A model generated the notes under the pieces. That model searched no databases, had not been told where the DNA came from, and was given only the letters and a program-made list of their open reading frames with translations. Shown here in pieces: positions 1 to 8,703 of a DNA stretch of 64,000 bases. This DNA comes from Negadavirga shengliensis. Lineage in GTDB: Bacteria > Bacteroidota > Bacteroidia > Cytophagales > Cyclobacteriaceae. The stretch spans positions 620,001-684,000 of the forward strand of contig NZ_JBHSJJ010000001.1 of NCBI RefSeq assembly GCF_042652345.1, written 5' to 3'. A program made the position numbers and the translations under genes. How positions within the stretch are numbered: position 1 is the first letter of the stretch; every line of letters begins with the position of its first letter.

Positions 1-87
1 GAATCCCCCGTGTCAGAAAAGTCCCTGCCGGAAAAAACCGGTTCTCGGTAAACCCGCGAAACCGAACGAAAATAAAAATAAGAGCCG

Positions 88-657
88 TTATCCGTATATT
101 TTTGTCCGCCGTTTGGCACGGTAATAGAGATACCCCAAAGCCACTGTACTCAAAAAGAAAATCAAACTGATCCATTCATAGGTCCTCTGGGCAGCCTGTT
201 TTTCGCGGATGTCTTCATCTTTGTTTTGAATCGCTCTTTTGAGCTTGACAATATCTGCCTCCGCTTTCTGCGCAATGTACTTATAATCTTCCTTCTCGTG
301 GCTGATTTCAGTGGTTTCTATGTTTTTGAGCAGTTCCAATTCCTGTATGATCTGATTATCCTTTTGAATAATTCTACCCATCCACTCATTGGTAGCCGTC
401 ATATCCTTTTTTGTTCTGTTACCAAAAATGCCGGATTTCTGGCTTTCCGATTCCTGCCACTGACGGTGAAGCAGCTCCCTTTCCTGCACCAGTTTGTGGA
501 GTTTCTCCTGAGCTTCCACTGCATTTGAGATAAAGGATAAAAATACCAATAAGCCCATCGCCCCTATAAAACGGGCCTTGAGCACACCGCAGGACCGATT
601 CGCAAGCAGCGATTTATTGTACTTCTCCATGATGACATTCCGTATACGGATTTCCAT
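88..657 (-). CDS. Coiled-coil, membrane-anchored exported protein of unknown function
   Basis: I do not recognise a named family. The 189-residue product has a hydrophobic segment near residues 31-48 ending in a signal-peptidase-like NAVEAQ, a long charged helical stretch (about 50-155) rich in Glu, Lys and Gln that looks like a coiled coil, and a second hydrophobic segment near residues 162-178 followed by a basic tail (YRAKRRTK). This suggests an envelope protein with a periplasmic coiled coil held by a C-terminal membrane anchor. The true start may be the Met at residue 10 (position 630), which gives a more normal signal peptide. It lies 38 bp downstream of xerD on the same strand and could be co-transcribed with it. 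Confidence 0.6.
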   Translation of the reverse strand: MEIRIRNVIMEKYNKSLLANRSCGVLKARFIGAMGLLVFLSFISNAVEAQEKLHKLVQERELLHRQWQESESQKSGIFGNRTKKDMTATNEWMGRIIQKDNQIIQELELLKNIETTEISHEKEDYKYIAQKAEADIVKLKRAIQNKDEDIREKQAAQRTYEWISLIFFLSTVALGYLYYRAKRRTKIYG

Positions 658-695
658 TACTCAAATAACATGCCTATTCTTCCAAAACTCCGTTC

Positions 696-1595
696 TTATT
701 TTCTGGGGTGAAAAGTATTCAGGACCTGGCGGAGGTATTCGCGGTCCAAATGGGTGTAAATTTCCGTGGTAGTAATGCTTTCATGGCCCAACATTTCCTG
801 AACCGCCCGTAGGTCCGCCCCCCCTTCAATCAGATGCGTAGCAAAACTGTGACGGAAAGTGTGGGGACTCACTTTTTTCCGGATCCCTGCTTGCCCGGCC
901 AGTTTCTTGATGACCAAAAAGACCATCACGCGCGTCAGCTTTTTGCCGCGACGGTTGAGAAACACATATTCCTCATGGCCCCTGGCAATGGTTTGTTGCC
1001 TTCTCACATCATCCAGGTAGATGTTCAGGTATTTTTTGGCATCACTGCCTATAGGCACCAATCTTTCTTTATTGCCCTTACCCAAAATCCGTAGAAATCC
1101 AATGTCCGCATAGATGTGGCCGATTTTGAGATTGACCAGCTCAGATACCCTTAGACCGCTGCTGTAAAGGATCTCCAGCATGGCCCTGTTTCTATGGCCT
1201 TCAGGACTGCCCAGCTCTATGGTTTCAAGCATCTTTTCTATTTCCAGGTAATTCAGCGTGTCGGGAAGTTTACGGGTAAGCTTGGGAGCTTCCAAGAGCA
1301 TGGCTGGATTTTCCTCCATTTTATCCTCATATATCAGGAATTTGTAAAAGGCCTTGATGCCGGAAATAATCCGGGCCTGGGTGAACTCAGAAATTTCCAA
1401 GCTGGCCAAATCATTCACAAAATACCGCAGATGCTGGAGTTTGACATCAAGGGGGGAAAGCTCCGCATCTCTTTTCTCCAAGTAAGCCGCCAGTTTTTCC
1501 ACGTCCTGGATATAAGCCAGTATGGAATTGGGACTGAGCGAACGTTCAATCTTCAGGTAATACTCAAAGGCTTTGATCTCTTTCCTCCAGGACAT
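696..1595 (-). CDS. xerD: Site-specific tyrosine recombinase XerD
   Basis: This is a chromosome-dimer-resolving tyrosine recombinase, expected to act with a second Xer protein at dif. The frame is open upstream to position 1664, but starting at the ATG at 1595 gives 299 residues, the usual XerC/D size. With that start the catalytic set falls at R149 (SSGLR), K173 (GKGNK), H245 and R248 (HTFRH), H271 (LGH) and Y280 (IYTHL), each one residue off E. coli XerD numbering. An N-terminal SAM-like core-binding domain covers about residues 1-100. XerD is preferred over XerC because of this match, but Bacteroidota often carry several closely similar Xer proteins, so the D label is less certain than the family. 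Confidence 0.9.
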   Translation of the reverse strand: MSWRKEIKAFEYYLKIERSLSPNSILAYIQDVEKLAAYLEKRDAELSPLDVKLQHLRYFVNDLASLEISEFTQARIISGIKAFYKFLIYEDKMEENPAMLLEAPKLTRKLPDTLNYLEIEKMLETIELGSPEGHRNRAMLEILYSSGLRVSELVNLKIGHIYADIGFLRILGKGNKERLVPIGSDAKKYLNIYLDDVRRQQTIARGHEEYVFLNRRGKKLTRVMVFLVIKKLAGQAGIRKKVSPHTFRHSFATHLIEGGADLRAVQEMLGHESITTTEIYTHLDREYLRQVLNTFHPRK

Positions 1596-1765
1596 TTTTT
1601 CTATAAAATTGCTGGGAAGATAAAGATTTTTTGGAAAATACGCCTTGGTTCTGCTGCGCCTCAAAATTAATTTCTGCTCAAAAAGTATATCAATAAATCC
1701 TGTACTTAATCCCTGATTGCTTAACTTTGACGGTTTTAACGGATAAACTGAAAAATTGACAGAAA

Positions 1766-2191
1766 TTGAAGATCCTGATCATCAACGGGCCCAACCTCAA
1801 CCTGCTGGGTAAGCGGGAACCTGAAATTTACGGCAGCCAATCTTTTGAGGATTTTTTTGCCACATTGGTAGAAAAATATCCGGACATTGAACTGGCATAT
1901 TATCAGAACAATGTGGAAGGGGAACTGGTCAGCAAAATCCATGAAGTGGGTTTTTCCTATGATGGGATACTTCTCAATGCCGGCGCCTATACCCACACTT
2001 CCGTGGCCATTTCCGATGCCATAGCAGGGGTGACCACTCCGGTCATCGAAGTTCATATTTCCAATATTTACAAAAGAGAGGAGTTCCGCCATAAAAGCAT
2101 TATTTCCAAGGAATGCATCGGCATGATTGCCGGTTTAGGCCTGGATGGATATGAGTTGGGAATACAATACTTTAAGTCTAAAACCAAATAA
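1766..2191 (+). CDS. aroQ: Type II 3-dehydroquinate dehydratase (UUG start)
   Basis: It dehydrates 3-dehydroquinate to 3-dehydroshikimate, the third step of the shikimate pathway. The 141-residue product starts MKILIINGPNLNLLG and shows the family's catalytic Tyr at 22, the NAGAYTHTS loop (71-79), the catalytic His at 97 in EVHISN, and Arg 108. The start must be TTG: an in-frame TGA lies at 1757-1759 and no ATG or GTG occurs between it and the conserved N-terminus. Nine bases separate it from the aminotransferase gene downstream, which points to one transcript. It is divergent from xerD. Confidence 0.93.
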   Translation: MKILIINGPNLNLLGKREPEIYGSQSFEDFFATLVEKYPDIELAYYQNNVEGELVSKIHEVGFSYDGILLNAGAYTHTSVAISDAIAGVTTPVIEVHISNIYKREEFRHKSIISKECIGMIAGLGLDGYELGIQYFKSKTK

Positions 2192-2200
2192 AGGGTTAAA

Positions 2201-3262
2201 ATGTCTACAATCACATTTGCACCGGGCCCATCAAAGGTCTATGAGCGGCTGCCGGATTATTTCCATGATGCGTACCAACAAGGCATCCTCAGTGCCAACC
2301 ACCGCAGCGCTGTATTTATGGACCTGTACAGGGACACGGAAAAACTCATCCAGGAAAAGTTGGCCGTCCCCTCAGACTACCGGTTGCTGTTTACCTCCAG
2401 TGCAACGGAAAACTGGGAAATCATCACCCAGTCCTTGGTGGAAAAAGCCTCCTATCATATTTTTTCCGGGTCTTTTGGAAAAAAATGGTATGGGTTTGCC
2501 AAACACATTATCCCCGAAACCGATGCCCTGCAACTGGACAAAAACCAGGAAATCCATGTAGATGAGTTGGACATCTCTGATGCTTTCGACATCATTGGCA
2601 TCACCCAAAACGAGACCTCCAATGCCACCCAGGTAAAAAACAGCACCATCGCGGCCATCGCATCGAAATATCGGGATACAATGATCGCTGTGGACACCAC
2701 TTCTTCCATGGCGGGGATCTATCTGGATTTTACCTTGGCCGACATCTGGTACGCTTCCGTTCAAAAGTGCTTCGGTTTGCCGGCTGGATTGGGTATCCTC
2801 GTCCTGTCGCCCAAAGCCGTGGCCAAAGCCAAAAACAAAGGGGAAAAAGGAAGGTATAACAGCCTCAATTTCATGCTGGAAAATGCGGACAATTACCAAA
2901 CACATTATACCCCCAATGTGCTGGGCATCTACCTGCTGAAAAGGACCTTGGAGGATATCCCCGGCATCCGGGAAATCAATGAAAAGACCGAAAAAAGGAT
3001 GCAGGAACTTGAGGATGTGATCGGGGCTTCTAAATCACTGTCGTTTTTGGTTACCAATCCTGCTACCAGGAGCCGAACCGTTTTGGGTGTGTCGGGAGAA
3101 GAAAGTTTTATCCAGAACATCAAAAAAGCCGCGGAAAAAGCAGGCATGCAGTTGGGAAGCGGATATGGACCATTGAAACCTACTAGTTTCCGCATCGCCA
3201 ATTTTCCCGCAATTTCCGATGAGGAGTATGAAAAACTGGTGAATTTCCTAAAAGCCTATTAA
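2201..3262 (+). CDS. serC: Class V PLP aminotransferase, phosphoserine aminotransferase-like
   Basis: This is a fold-type I pyridoxal-phosphate enzyme of the class V group. Its N-terminus FAPGPSKVYERLP and the SANHRS segment resemble the SerC/serine-pyruvate aminotransferase branch. The PLP lysine is probably K189 in the motif WYASVQKCFGLPAG, with the preceding VDTTSSM strand supplying the Asp that contacts the pyridine ring. At 353 residues it has normal length. A role in serine synthesis (3-phosphohydroxypyruvate plus glutamate) is likely, but a serine/alanine-glyoxylate aminotransferase cannot be excluded, so the symbol is tentative. It follows aroQ by 9 bp. Confidence 0.75.
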   Translation: MSTITFAPGPSKVYERLPDYFHDAYQQGILSANHRSAVFMDLYRDTEKLIQEKLAVPSDYRLLFTSSATENWEIITQSLVEKASYHIFSGSFGKKWYGFAKHIIPETDALQLDKNQEIHVDELDISDAFDIIGITQNETSNATQVKNSTIAAIASKYRDTMIAVDTTSSMAGIYLDFTLADIWYASVQKCFGLPAGLGILVLSPKAVAKAKNKGEKGRYNSLNFMLENADNYQTHYTPNVLGIYLLKRTLEDIPGIREINEKTEKRMQELEDVIGASKSLSFLVTNPATRSRTVLGVSGEESFIQNIKKAAEKAGMQLGSGYGPLKPTSFRIANFPAISDEEYEKLVNFLKAY

Positions 3263-3477
3263 GGACCGTTTACTTCATTACCAATTAGCCGGATTTTCAG
3301 GGAATTTAATTTTGGAAAAACAAAATTCTTAGAGGAAGGTGGAAATCGACATGAAAATAAATAAGGGGTAGGCCGGTTCAATTCTCCAGCCCATAGACCC
3401 TTTTGTAATAATGCCGGGAACTTAATGGTTTTTGGGTTGGGCAGGCCGTGGAATCCGTCTACCAAACTTTCCTGGTT

Positions 3478-3511
3478 TTTGATATATATCGGAATTATAC
3501 ACTTATTTTTG
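3478..3511 (+). promoter_or_regulatory. Putative Bacteroidota-type promoter for marC
   Basis: TATTTTTG (3504-3511) fits the TAnnTTTG -7 element of Bacteroidota, with a TTTG at 3478-3481 as a possible -33 element. The spacing of 22 bp is a little long. The element lies 16 bp before the marC start codon, leaving a leader of about 10 bases. Confidence 0.35.
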
Positions 3512-3527
3512 TGGAAAATTTTCTATT

Positions 3528-4106
3528 ATGTTTGATTTCAGGGAAATTTTATCGGTCACACTTATCCTTTTTTCTGTGATAGATATATTGGGTTCCATCC
3601 CTATCATCATCAACCTGAGAAAAAAAGTAGGCCATATACAATCCGAAAAAGCCACCATTGCCGCCGGGGTACTGATGGTAGCCTTTCTCTTATTGGGAAA
3701 GTCCATCCTGAACTTATTCGGTATCGGTGTGGATGATTTTGCCATTGCCGGTGCCCTGATCATTTTTGCCTTGGGGGCGGAGATGATCCTGGGCATAGAA
3801 ATTTTCAAACCGGATCCTGAAGCCAGCTCTACCAGTACTTCCATTGTACCCATAGCATTCCCCTTAATTGCAGGCGCCGGCACGCTCACCACCATCCTTA
3901 CCCTCAAATCAGAATATACCCAGGCCAACATTGCCGTCGGCATCGTAATCAATCTTATTGTGATTTATATTGTTTTGAAAAGTACCAACTGGCTGGAAAG
4001 GAAATTGGGGCAAACCGGCTTGGATGTGCTTCGCCGGATCTTTGGAATCATTCTGCTATCCATCGCCATCAAGATCTTCAAAACCAACGTGTTCCCCGAA
4101 ATATAA
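3528..4106 (+). CDS. MarC-family integral membrane protein
   Basis: The 192-residue protein has about six hydrophobic helices and the arrangement of the MarC/UPF0056 family: SVIDILGSIPI in the first helix, a cytoplasmic basic loop (LRKKVGH), and the repeat-like IVPIAFPLIAGAGTLTT segment at the centre. The function of the family is not settled; the original link to multiple antibiotic resistance was withdrawn for E. coli MarC. It stands alone, with its own probable promoter. Confidence 0.85.
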   Translation: MFDFREILSVTLILFSVIDILGSIPIIINLRKKVGHIQSEKATIAAGVLMVAFLLLGKSILNLFGIGVDDFAIAGALIIFALGAEMILGIEIFKPDPEASSTSTSIVPIAFPLIAGAGTLTTILTLKSEYTQANIAVGIVINLIVIYIVLKSTNWLERKLGQTGLDVLRRIFGIILLSIAIKIFKTNVFPEI

Positions 4107-4531
4107 AAATCCGGATAGTACAGGATAAGACTTCCGTTGTTGGATTTTATTTCCGTATTTCAGCTTGCAAACAGGACTTGGGGCGTAAATAAATGGTACC
4201 TGAGTTTCCAACTATCGAAGATTTTAAACAGAGGCAAACCCGCGCAGCGGGTGGAATTACTATACCCGGGAACGGAAATCCTCAATCCTGTGGACGGATT
4301 TTACAGGATCGGAATTGAATATCATATACAGTAGCGGCAATCGAGTGGGTTGGTGCCATCTTCCTTGCTGTCATGTGGCTTAAGCAACTACAAATATTGA
4401 AAAATTTATTCTATAAGGAAGAACACTGAAAATTTGATAGAAAACCCATGTTTGATTGCTTATATTAAAATGATTATATTGGATTTCCATTTTGTAGTAT
4501 AATTATTTGACAAACTAAAGCTTAATCTAAC
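4107..4531. other. Intergenic region, no gene supported
   Basis: The stretch between marC and the haem-motif lipoprotein holds an open frame of 65 codons (4137-4334, plus strand), but its product matches nothing I know and has no start context, so I do not call it. The second half becomes AT-rich toward the next gene and probably carries its promoter. Confidence 0.5.
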
Positions 4532-6736
4532 ATGCAGTCGAATAACACTATCCCTCCAATGTCCTTTTCTCATCGAAAAAAAAAGGACTACCTTAACCGT
4601 TCATCACTTTATTTGTTTCTGCTGATCTTGATATCAGGACTGATCTCCTGTGAACGGGACACCGAATCCGTTTCCATGGGAGAAGACGATATCGCGGGCG
4701 TAGTCAGGGGTCCCAACGGACCGGAAGCCGGTGTATGGGTCATTGCCGAAACACATGACCTTCCTACCCGCTACGCCAAAATTGTGGTGACGGACGATGA
4801 AGGAAGATATTTGATTCCTGAATTACCCGATGCCAGTTACTCCGTTTGGGTAAGGGGATATGGCCTGGTGGATTCACCCAAAAAAACCGTCAAGCCAGGC
4901 AGCCAGGTAGATCTGGAAGCAATAGTCGCGGATGATCCCCGTGAAGCAGCGGAATATTATCCAGCAGGTTACTGGTTTTCTTTATTGGATGTACCCGACA
5001 AAAGCCATTTTCCCGGAGATGGTCCTGACGGAAATGGAATAGCTCCGCATATCAAAACCCAAGCCCAGTTCTTAAGAGATGTAAAATCCGGCACCTGTCT
5101 GGCCTGCCACCAGTTGGGAAGCAAAGGTACCCGGGAACTCCCCGAAAACCTGGGGACTTTCGATTCGTCAGTGGATGCTTGGGAACGGAGATTGCAATCC
5201 GGCCAGGCTGGCGGCATGATGGTCTCCGCTGTCCACCAATGGGGCAGGGACAAAGTCCTGGAAATGTTTGCTGACTGGACTGACCGCATAGCGGAAGGGG
5301 AAGTTCCTCCCACACCACCCCGGCCTGAAGGTATAGAAAGAAATGTGGTGATCACCCAATGGGATTGGGCCGACCCAAAGGCATACCTTCACGACCTGGT
5401 CTCTACCGACCGGAGGGATCCTACAGTCAACGCGAATGGCCTTATTTATGGCGCATTGGAAGCCAGCGCTGATTATTTGCCGGTACTGGATCCGGTAAAT
5501 CACACCATCAGTCAGGTGCCTTTAACCGTCCGCGACCCCAATACCCCGGTGGCTTCGGGGCCAGATATGCCGCAGCCGTCCCCTTACTGGGGAGATGAAC
5601 CCATATGGAACAGCAAGACCAATGTTCACAATCCCATGTTTGATGACCAAGGGAGGGTTTGGATCACGGCTGCTGTACGGCCGCCGGACAACCCCCCTGT
5701 TTTCCGGGAAGGTTCCGACCACCCCTCGGCCAAAGCGTTCCCTGTTTCGAGGGCAGGCAGACATCTGGGCGTATATGATCCTGAAACTGAAGAATATACC
5801 CATATCAGCACCGGTTTCAGCACGCACCATTTGATGTTTGCAGAGGATGAAAACAATACCTTGTGGACCAGTGGCGGGGGACAGGTCATCGGCTGGCTGG
5901 ATACAAAAAAATTTGATGAAACGGGGGATGAAGTGGCCTCCCAGGGCTGGACACCGCTTATTCTGGACACCAACGGCAATGGCAAGCGTGACGATTACGT
6001 GGAACCGGATGATCCGATTGATCCTAACAAAGACAAACGGATTGCCAGAGGCCTCTATGCCGTCTCCCCGGCACCCGATGGATCGGTATGGGGCTCCAAC
6101 TTGGGATATCCCGGGGCGGTTATCCGTCTGGAACCGGGCCCTAACCCTGTTGAAACGGCTCTGGTGGAATATTATGAACTGCCCCTGGATGAAAATGACG
6201 AGCCTATAGAAGGCTTCTCCCCCCGGGGTATGGACATTGACCGGGATGGGGTGGCCTGGGTGGCACTGGCCAGCGGCCACCTTGCCAGTTTCGACAGGCG
6301 GAAGTGCAACGGACCGCTTAACGGGCCTGACGCCACGGGCCAGCATTGCCCGGAAGGCTGGACTTTCTATACAGAGCCCCTTCCCCAAATGAAAGGCGTG
6401 GATTATTCAGGAAGTGCAGAATCCAGCTATTATACCTGGGTGGACCAGTTCAACACCCTGGGGCTCGGGGAAAATATCCCCATCAACACCGGCAATGAAT
6501 CCGAAGGACTGCTGGTGCTGAAAGACGGTGAATGGGTGGTACTGCGTGTACCTTATCCCATGGGCTTCTATACCAAATGGATGGATGGCCGGATAGATGA
6601 CCCGGATGCGGGCTGGAAAGGAAGGGGGATATGGGCAACCATCAGTACCCGTACGCCTTTTCATATGGAAGGAGGAAAGGGCACCACCAGCAAGGTGTAC
6701 AAATTCCAGATGCGGCCTGATCCATTGGCAAGATAA
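4532..6736 (+). CDS. Exported lipoprotein with carboxypeptidase-regulatory-like domain, CxxCH haem motif and beta-propeller
   Basis: The 734-residue product has a basic N-terminus, a hydrophobic stretch and a lipobox ending at C40 (GLISC). Residues about 52-130 form a carboxypeptidase-regulatory-like beta-sandwich (GVVRGPNGPEAGVWV ... GRYLIPELPD). A single c-type haem motif CLACH lies at 189-193. The rest contains repeated blades with GRVWI, NTLWTSGGG, DGSVWGSN and DGVAWVA signatures, like the virginiamycin-B-lyase/NHL propeller group. It should be a surface or periplasmic haem lipoprotein of unknown substrate. A cyclase-family lipoprotein follows 207 bp downstream, suggesting a shared role in oxidation or degradation of a small organic substrate; that link is inference. 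Confidence 0.8.
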   Translation: MQSNNTIPPMSFSHRKKKDYLNRSSLYLFLLILISGLISCERDTESVSMGEDDIAGVVRGPNGPEAGVWVIAETHDLPTRYAKIVVTDDEGRYLIPELPDASYSVWVRGYGLVDSPKKTVKPGSQVDLEAIVADDPREAAEYYPAGYWFSLLDVPDKSHFPGDGPDGNGIAPHIKTQAQFLRDVKSGTCLACHQLGSKGTRELPENLGTFDSSVDAWERRLQSGQAGGMMVSAVHQWGRDKVLEMFADWTDRIAEGEVPPTPPRPEGIERNVVITQWDWADPKAYLHDLVSTDRRDPTVNANGLIYGALEASADYLPVLDPVNHTISQVPLTVRDPNTPVASGPDMPQPSPYWGDEPIWNSKTNVHNPMFDDQGRVWITAAVRPPDNPPVFREGSDHPSAKAFPVSRAGRHLGVYDPETEEYTHISTGFSTHHLMFAEDENNTLWTSGGGQVIGWLDTKKFDETGDEVASQGWTPLILDTNGNGKRDDYVEPDDPIDPNKDKRIARGLYAVSPAPDGSVWGSNLGYPGAVIRLEPGPNPVETALVEYYELPLDENDEPIEGFSPRGMDIDRDGVAWVALASGHLASFDRRKCNGPLNGPDATGQHCPEGWTFYTEPLPQMKGVDYSGSAESSYYTWVDQFNTLGLGENIPINTGNESEGLLVLKDGEWVVLRVPYPMGFYTKWMDGRIDDPDAGWKGRGIWATISTRTPFHMEGGKGTTSKVYKFQMRPDPLAR

Positions 6737-6943
6737 AATCAGCCCTTTTGATCCAGGGACCGGGAACAAGCTACCTGCCCGGCCCCTGGGTTTCTATGTC
6801 ACCAAGCAACTGGAGAAAAAACCTTGCAGCCCGTTAAGAACCCAATGAACGCGCTTGATTTCATTTTCCGGATGGACATGCCTGAATGGCTGTTGTAGCT
6901 TACCCGTTTTTATTGAATTTGCTACCATTCATTAATTCCGGCC

Positions 6944-7753
6944 ATGAGAGCCTTCTTGTGTATCACTTTCGTCTGTTTCTTCGTTTCCTGCACCGGAAAC
7001 AGCGGGCCGCAAGCAAACGAGTTCCCGGAAAACGGTGAATGGGTGGATCTCAGTTATGATTTTTCACCGGAAACCCTGTACTGGCCAGCCGAAAAAGAAG
7101 GTTTTAGCCTGGATACCGTTGCCGTGGGCATGACAGGCGGTGGCTATTATTATGCTGCTTTTTCTTTTTGTGCCCCGGAACACGGGGGCACGCACCTGGA
7201 TGCACCGGTTCATTTTGCCGAAGGAAAGGATCCGGTGGATAAGCTCCCTCCGGAGCAATTGATAGGGCCCGCGGTGGTCATCAATATTTCTGAAAGCGCT
7301 TTACAGGACCGTGATTATCAGGTCAGCGTAGAGGACCTCCTGAGCTGGGAAGGGGCAAACAACCGGATCCCGGATAATACCATTGCGCTGCTTTATACTG
7401 GATATGGGAGATTTTATCCGGATGCGGAGAAATATTTCGGCACAAGCCTCAAAGGAGAGGAGGGAGTGGCCAATCTCCATTTTCCGGGGCTTTCCCCCGA
7501 AGCGGCTATCTGGCTGGTGAGGGAAAGGAACATCAAAGCGGTGGGGATTGATACGCCCAGTATAGACTATGGACAGTCCAAGGATTTTCGTACCCATAGG
7601 GAATTGATGAAAGAAAACATCCCGGCTTTTGAGAATGTGGCCCATCTGGAAAAGCTTCCCGCAAAAGGAGCCTATGTAATAGCCCTTCCCATGAAAATCA
7701 AGGGTGGGAGTGGCGCCCCCTTGCGGATCATTGCGCGGGTACCTGTCCCATAA
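6944..7753 (+). CDS. Cyclase-family (kynurenine formamidase-like) lipoprotein
   Basis: This belongs to the PF04199 metal-dependent hydrolase family, which includes bacterial kynurenine formamidases. The signature HGGTHLDAPVHF is present with metal ligands H80, H84, D86 and H90, and the downstream GIDTPSIDYG and HRELMKENIPAFENVAHL segments complete the family pattern. The N-terminus carries a signal peptide and a lipobox ending at C16 (FVSC), so it is exported and lipid-anchored rather than cytosolic, which argues against a role in tryptophan breakdown. It follows the haem-motif lipoprotein in the same direction. Confidence 0.87.
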   Translation: MRAFLCITFVCFFVSCTGNSGPQANEFPENGEWVDLSYDFSPETLYWPAEKEGFSLDTVAVGMTGGGYYYAAFSFCAPEHGGTHLDAPVHFAEGKDPVDKLPPEQLIGPAVVINISESALQDRDYQVSVEDLLSWEGANNRIPDNTIALLYTGYGRFYPDAEKYFGTSLKGEEGVANLHFPGLSPEAAIWLVRERNIKAVGIDTPSIDYGQSKDFRTHRELMKENIPAFENVAHLEKLPAKGAYVIALPMKIKGGSGAPLRIIARVPVP

Positions 7754-7821
7754 GTTTATTGAATGGATTTAACCTCCACTGAGATCCAGAACTACCTGCC
7801 TTAATGAGAAAATAGGGTAGA

Positions 7822-8010
7822 TGTATTGACTTCAGTTGTTATAAAAAGCCGTTGGAAATGGTTGCGGATTATGCAGTCAATCCCGACCATGCCCCTGAAT
7901 GGTATGTAAATATAAAATCAACAGAATGGAAAACTGCCAGAACGTTGGTCTCCAAGCAGTCTTATTATCAATCTTTTACCGGGGAGAATCGATCACGATT
8001 AAATAGTTAA
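7822..8010 (+). pseudogene. Remnant of an SRPBCC/START-like protein
   Basis: Reading in frame from 7825 gives a segment (KKPLEMVADYAVNPDHAPEW then YVNIKSTEWKT) closely like the N-terminal part of SRPBCC (polyketide cyclase/dehydrase-like) proteins. It has no start codon in frame and loses the family pattern after about 50 codons, ending at a TAA at 8008-8010. I take it as the truncated relic of a gene. Confidence 0.55.
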
Positions 8011-8020
8011 TATATTTTTT

Positions 8021-8045
8021 TCGTAATTCTACGAGTTTTTCGTAG
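8021..8045. promoter_or_regulatory. Candidate BlaI operator with three TCGTA/TACGA half-sites
   Basis: CTACGA (8029-8034) and TCGTAG (8040-8045) form a perfect inverted repeat with a 5-base spacer, and a further TCGTA at 8021-8025 pairs with the same left half-site. It lies 31 bp before the blaI start codon. BlaI/MecI repressors bind such palindromes and control their own operons. A TACATTTG -7-like element follows at 8066-8073. Confidence 0.5.
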
Positions 8046-8076
8046 GAAATTAGAAATTTATAGTTTACATTTGAAT

Positions 8077-8451
8077 ATGGAAAGATTGACACCTACAGAA
8101 GAACAGATTATGAACATCATATGGAAGTTGGAAAAAGCGGTCATCCGGGAGGTTTTGGACAATTTGCCCGCACCGAAGCCTCCTTATACCACACTGGCTT
8201 CCCATATCCGGCAATTAGAGAAAAAAGGCTACCTGGATCATCATGCATTTGGGACCACCTTCCAATATTTCCCCTTATTGACACAGGAAGCCTATCGCCA
8301 AAACAGTACCCGGCGATTAATAAACCAGCATTTTGAGGGCTCCGCCAAAAACTTCCTTTCCTTTTTGGTAAAAGAGGAAAAATTATCCGGAGAGGATTTG
8401 GCGGAATTGAAAAAAATGATCGATGAAGCCGCGAAAAACAAGAAACCATGA
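8077..8451 (+). CDS. blaI: BlaI/MecI/CopY-family transcriptional repressor
   Basis: A winged-helix repressor, expected to dimerise on a palindromic operator and to be inactivated when a partner M56 peptidase receptor is triggered. The product begins MERLTPTEEQIMNIIWKLEK, the standard start of the family, so I place the start at ATG 8077 rather than the in-frame TTG at 8071. The recognition helix lies in PPYTTLASHIRQLEKKGYL, and the C-terminal helix-rich part (SFLVKEEKLSGEDLAELKKM) is the dimerisation segment. The BlaR1-like receptor follows, separated by two copies of an intergenic repeat. The symbol denotes the family; no beta-lactamase is nearby, so the inducer is unknown. Confidence 0.88.
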   Translation: MERLTPTEEQIMNIIWKLEKAVIREVLDNLPAPKPPYTTLASHIRQLEKKGYLDHHAFGTTFQYFPLLTQEAYRQNSTRRLINQHFEGSAKNFLSFLVKEEKLSGEDLAELKKMIDEAAKNKKP

Positions 8452-8611
8452 AATCGAGCATGACGGAATCGTCACCCGGAGACATGATTATCACACATGC
8501 GGGATTCTCCCGAATCAAGTTCCCCGAAACCAGTAAGGGACAGGCTGGGCAGGTTATCCCGACCTGAAGTGCGGGACAAGTTATGACCATTGAAAAACAA
8601 ATTATAAACAG
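8448..8611 (+). repeat. Dispersed intergenic repeat, unit A1
   Basis: One 164-bp unit of a family also found at 8612-8703, 26611-26772 and 36364-36669. It begins ATGAAATCGAGCATGACG, overlapping the blaI stop codon, contains the hairpin-forming stretch CCCGACCTGAAGTGCGGG, and ends GACCATTGAAAAACAAATT followed by ATAAACAG directly before the next ATGAAA. The 39-codon frame it holds is not conserved between units and is not called as a gene. Confidence 0.8.
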
Positions 8612-8703
8612 ATGAAATCGAGCATGACGCAAGCGACACACAGAGGGATGATTATAATACATGCGAGATTCCATATGGCCTATTAAGAACAAATTATAAT
8701 CAT
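8612..8703 (+). repeat. Dispersed intergenic repeat, shortened unit A2
   Basis: A 92-bp unit starting with the same ATGAAATCGAGCATGACG and GATGATTATAAT blocks as its relatives, but lacking the central hairpin block. It ends AACAAATTATAATCAT exactly at the ATGAAA start of the BlaR1-like gene. Confidence 0.75.

Noticed and set aside
4137..4334. A 65-codon plus-strand frame after marC
   Set aside because: No known pattern, no start context, and the codon use does not resemble the neighbouring genes.
5522..6388. A long minus-strand frame of 288 codons
   Set aside because: It is the shadow of the haem-motif lipoprotein gene, whose signal peptide, lipobox and haem motif define the coding strand.
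8448..8567. A 39-codon frame in repeat unit A1 overlapping the blaI stop like a coupled gene
   Set aside because: The frame is different in length and sequence in the other units (24 codons in A2, 45 in C2, none in C1), so it is not under coding selection.
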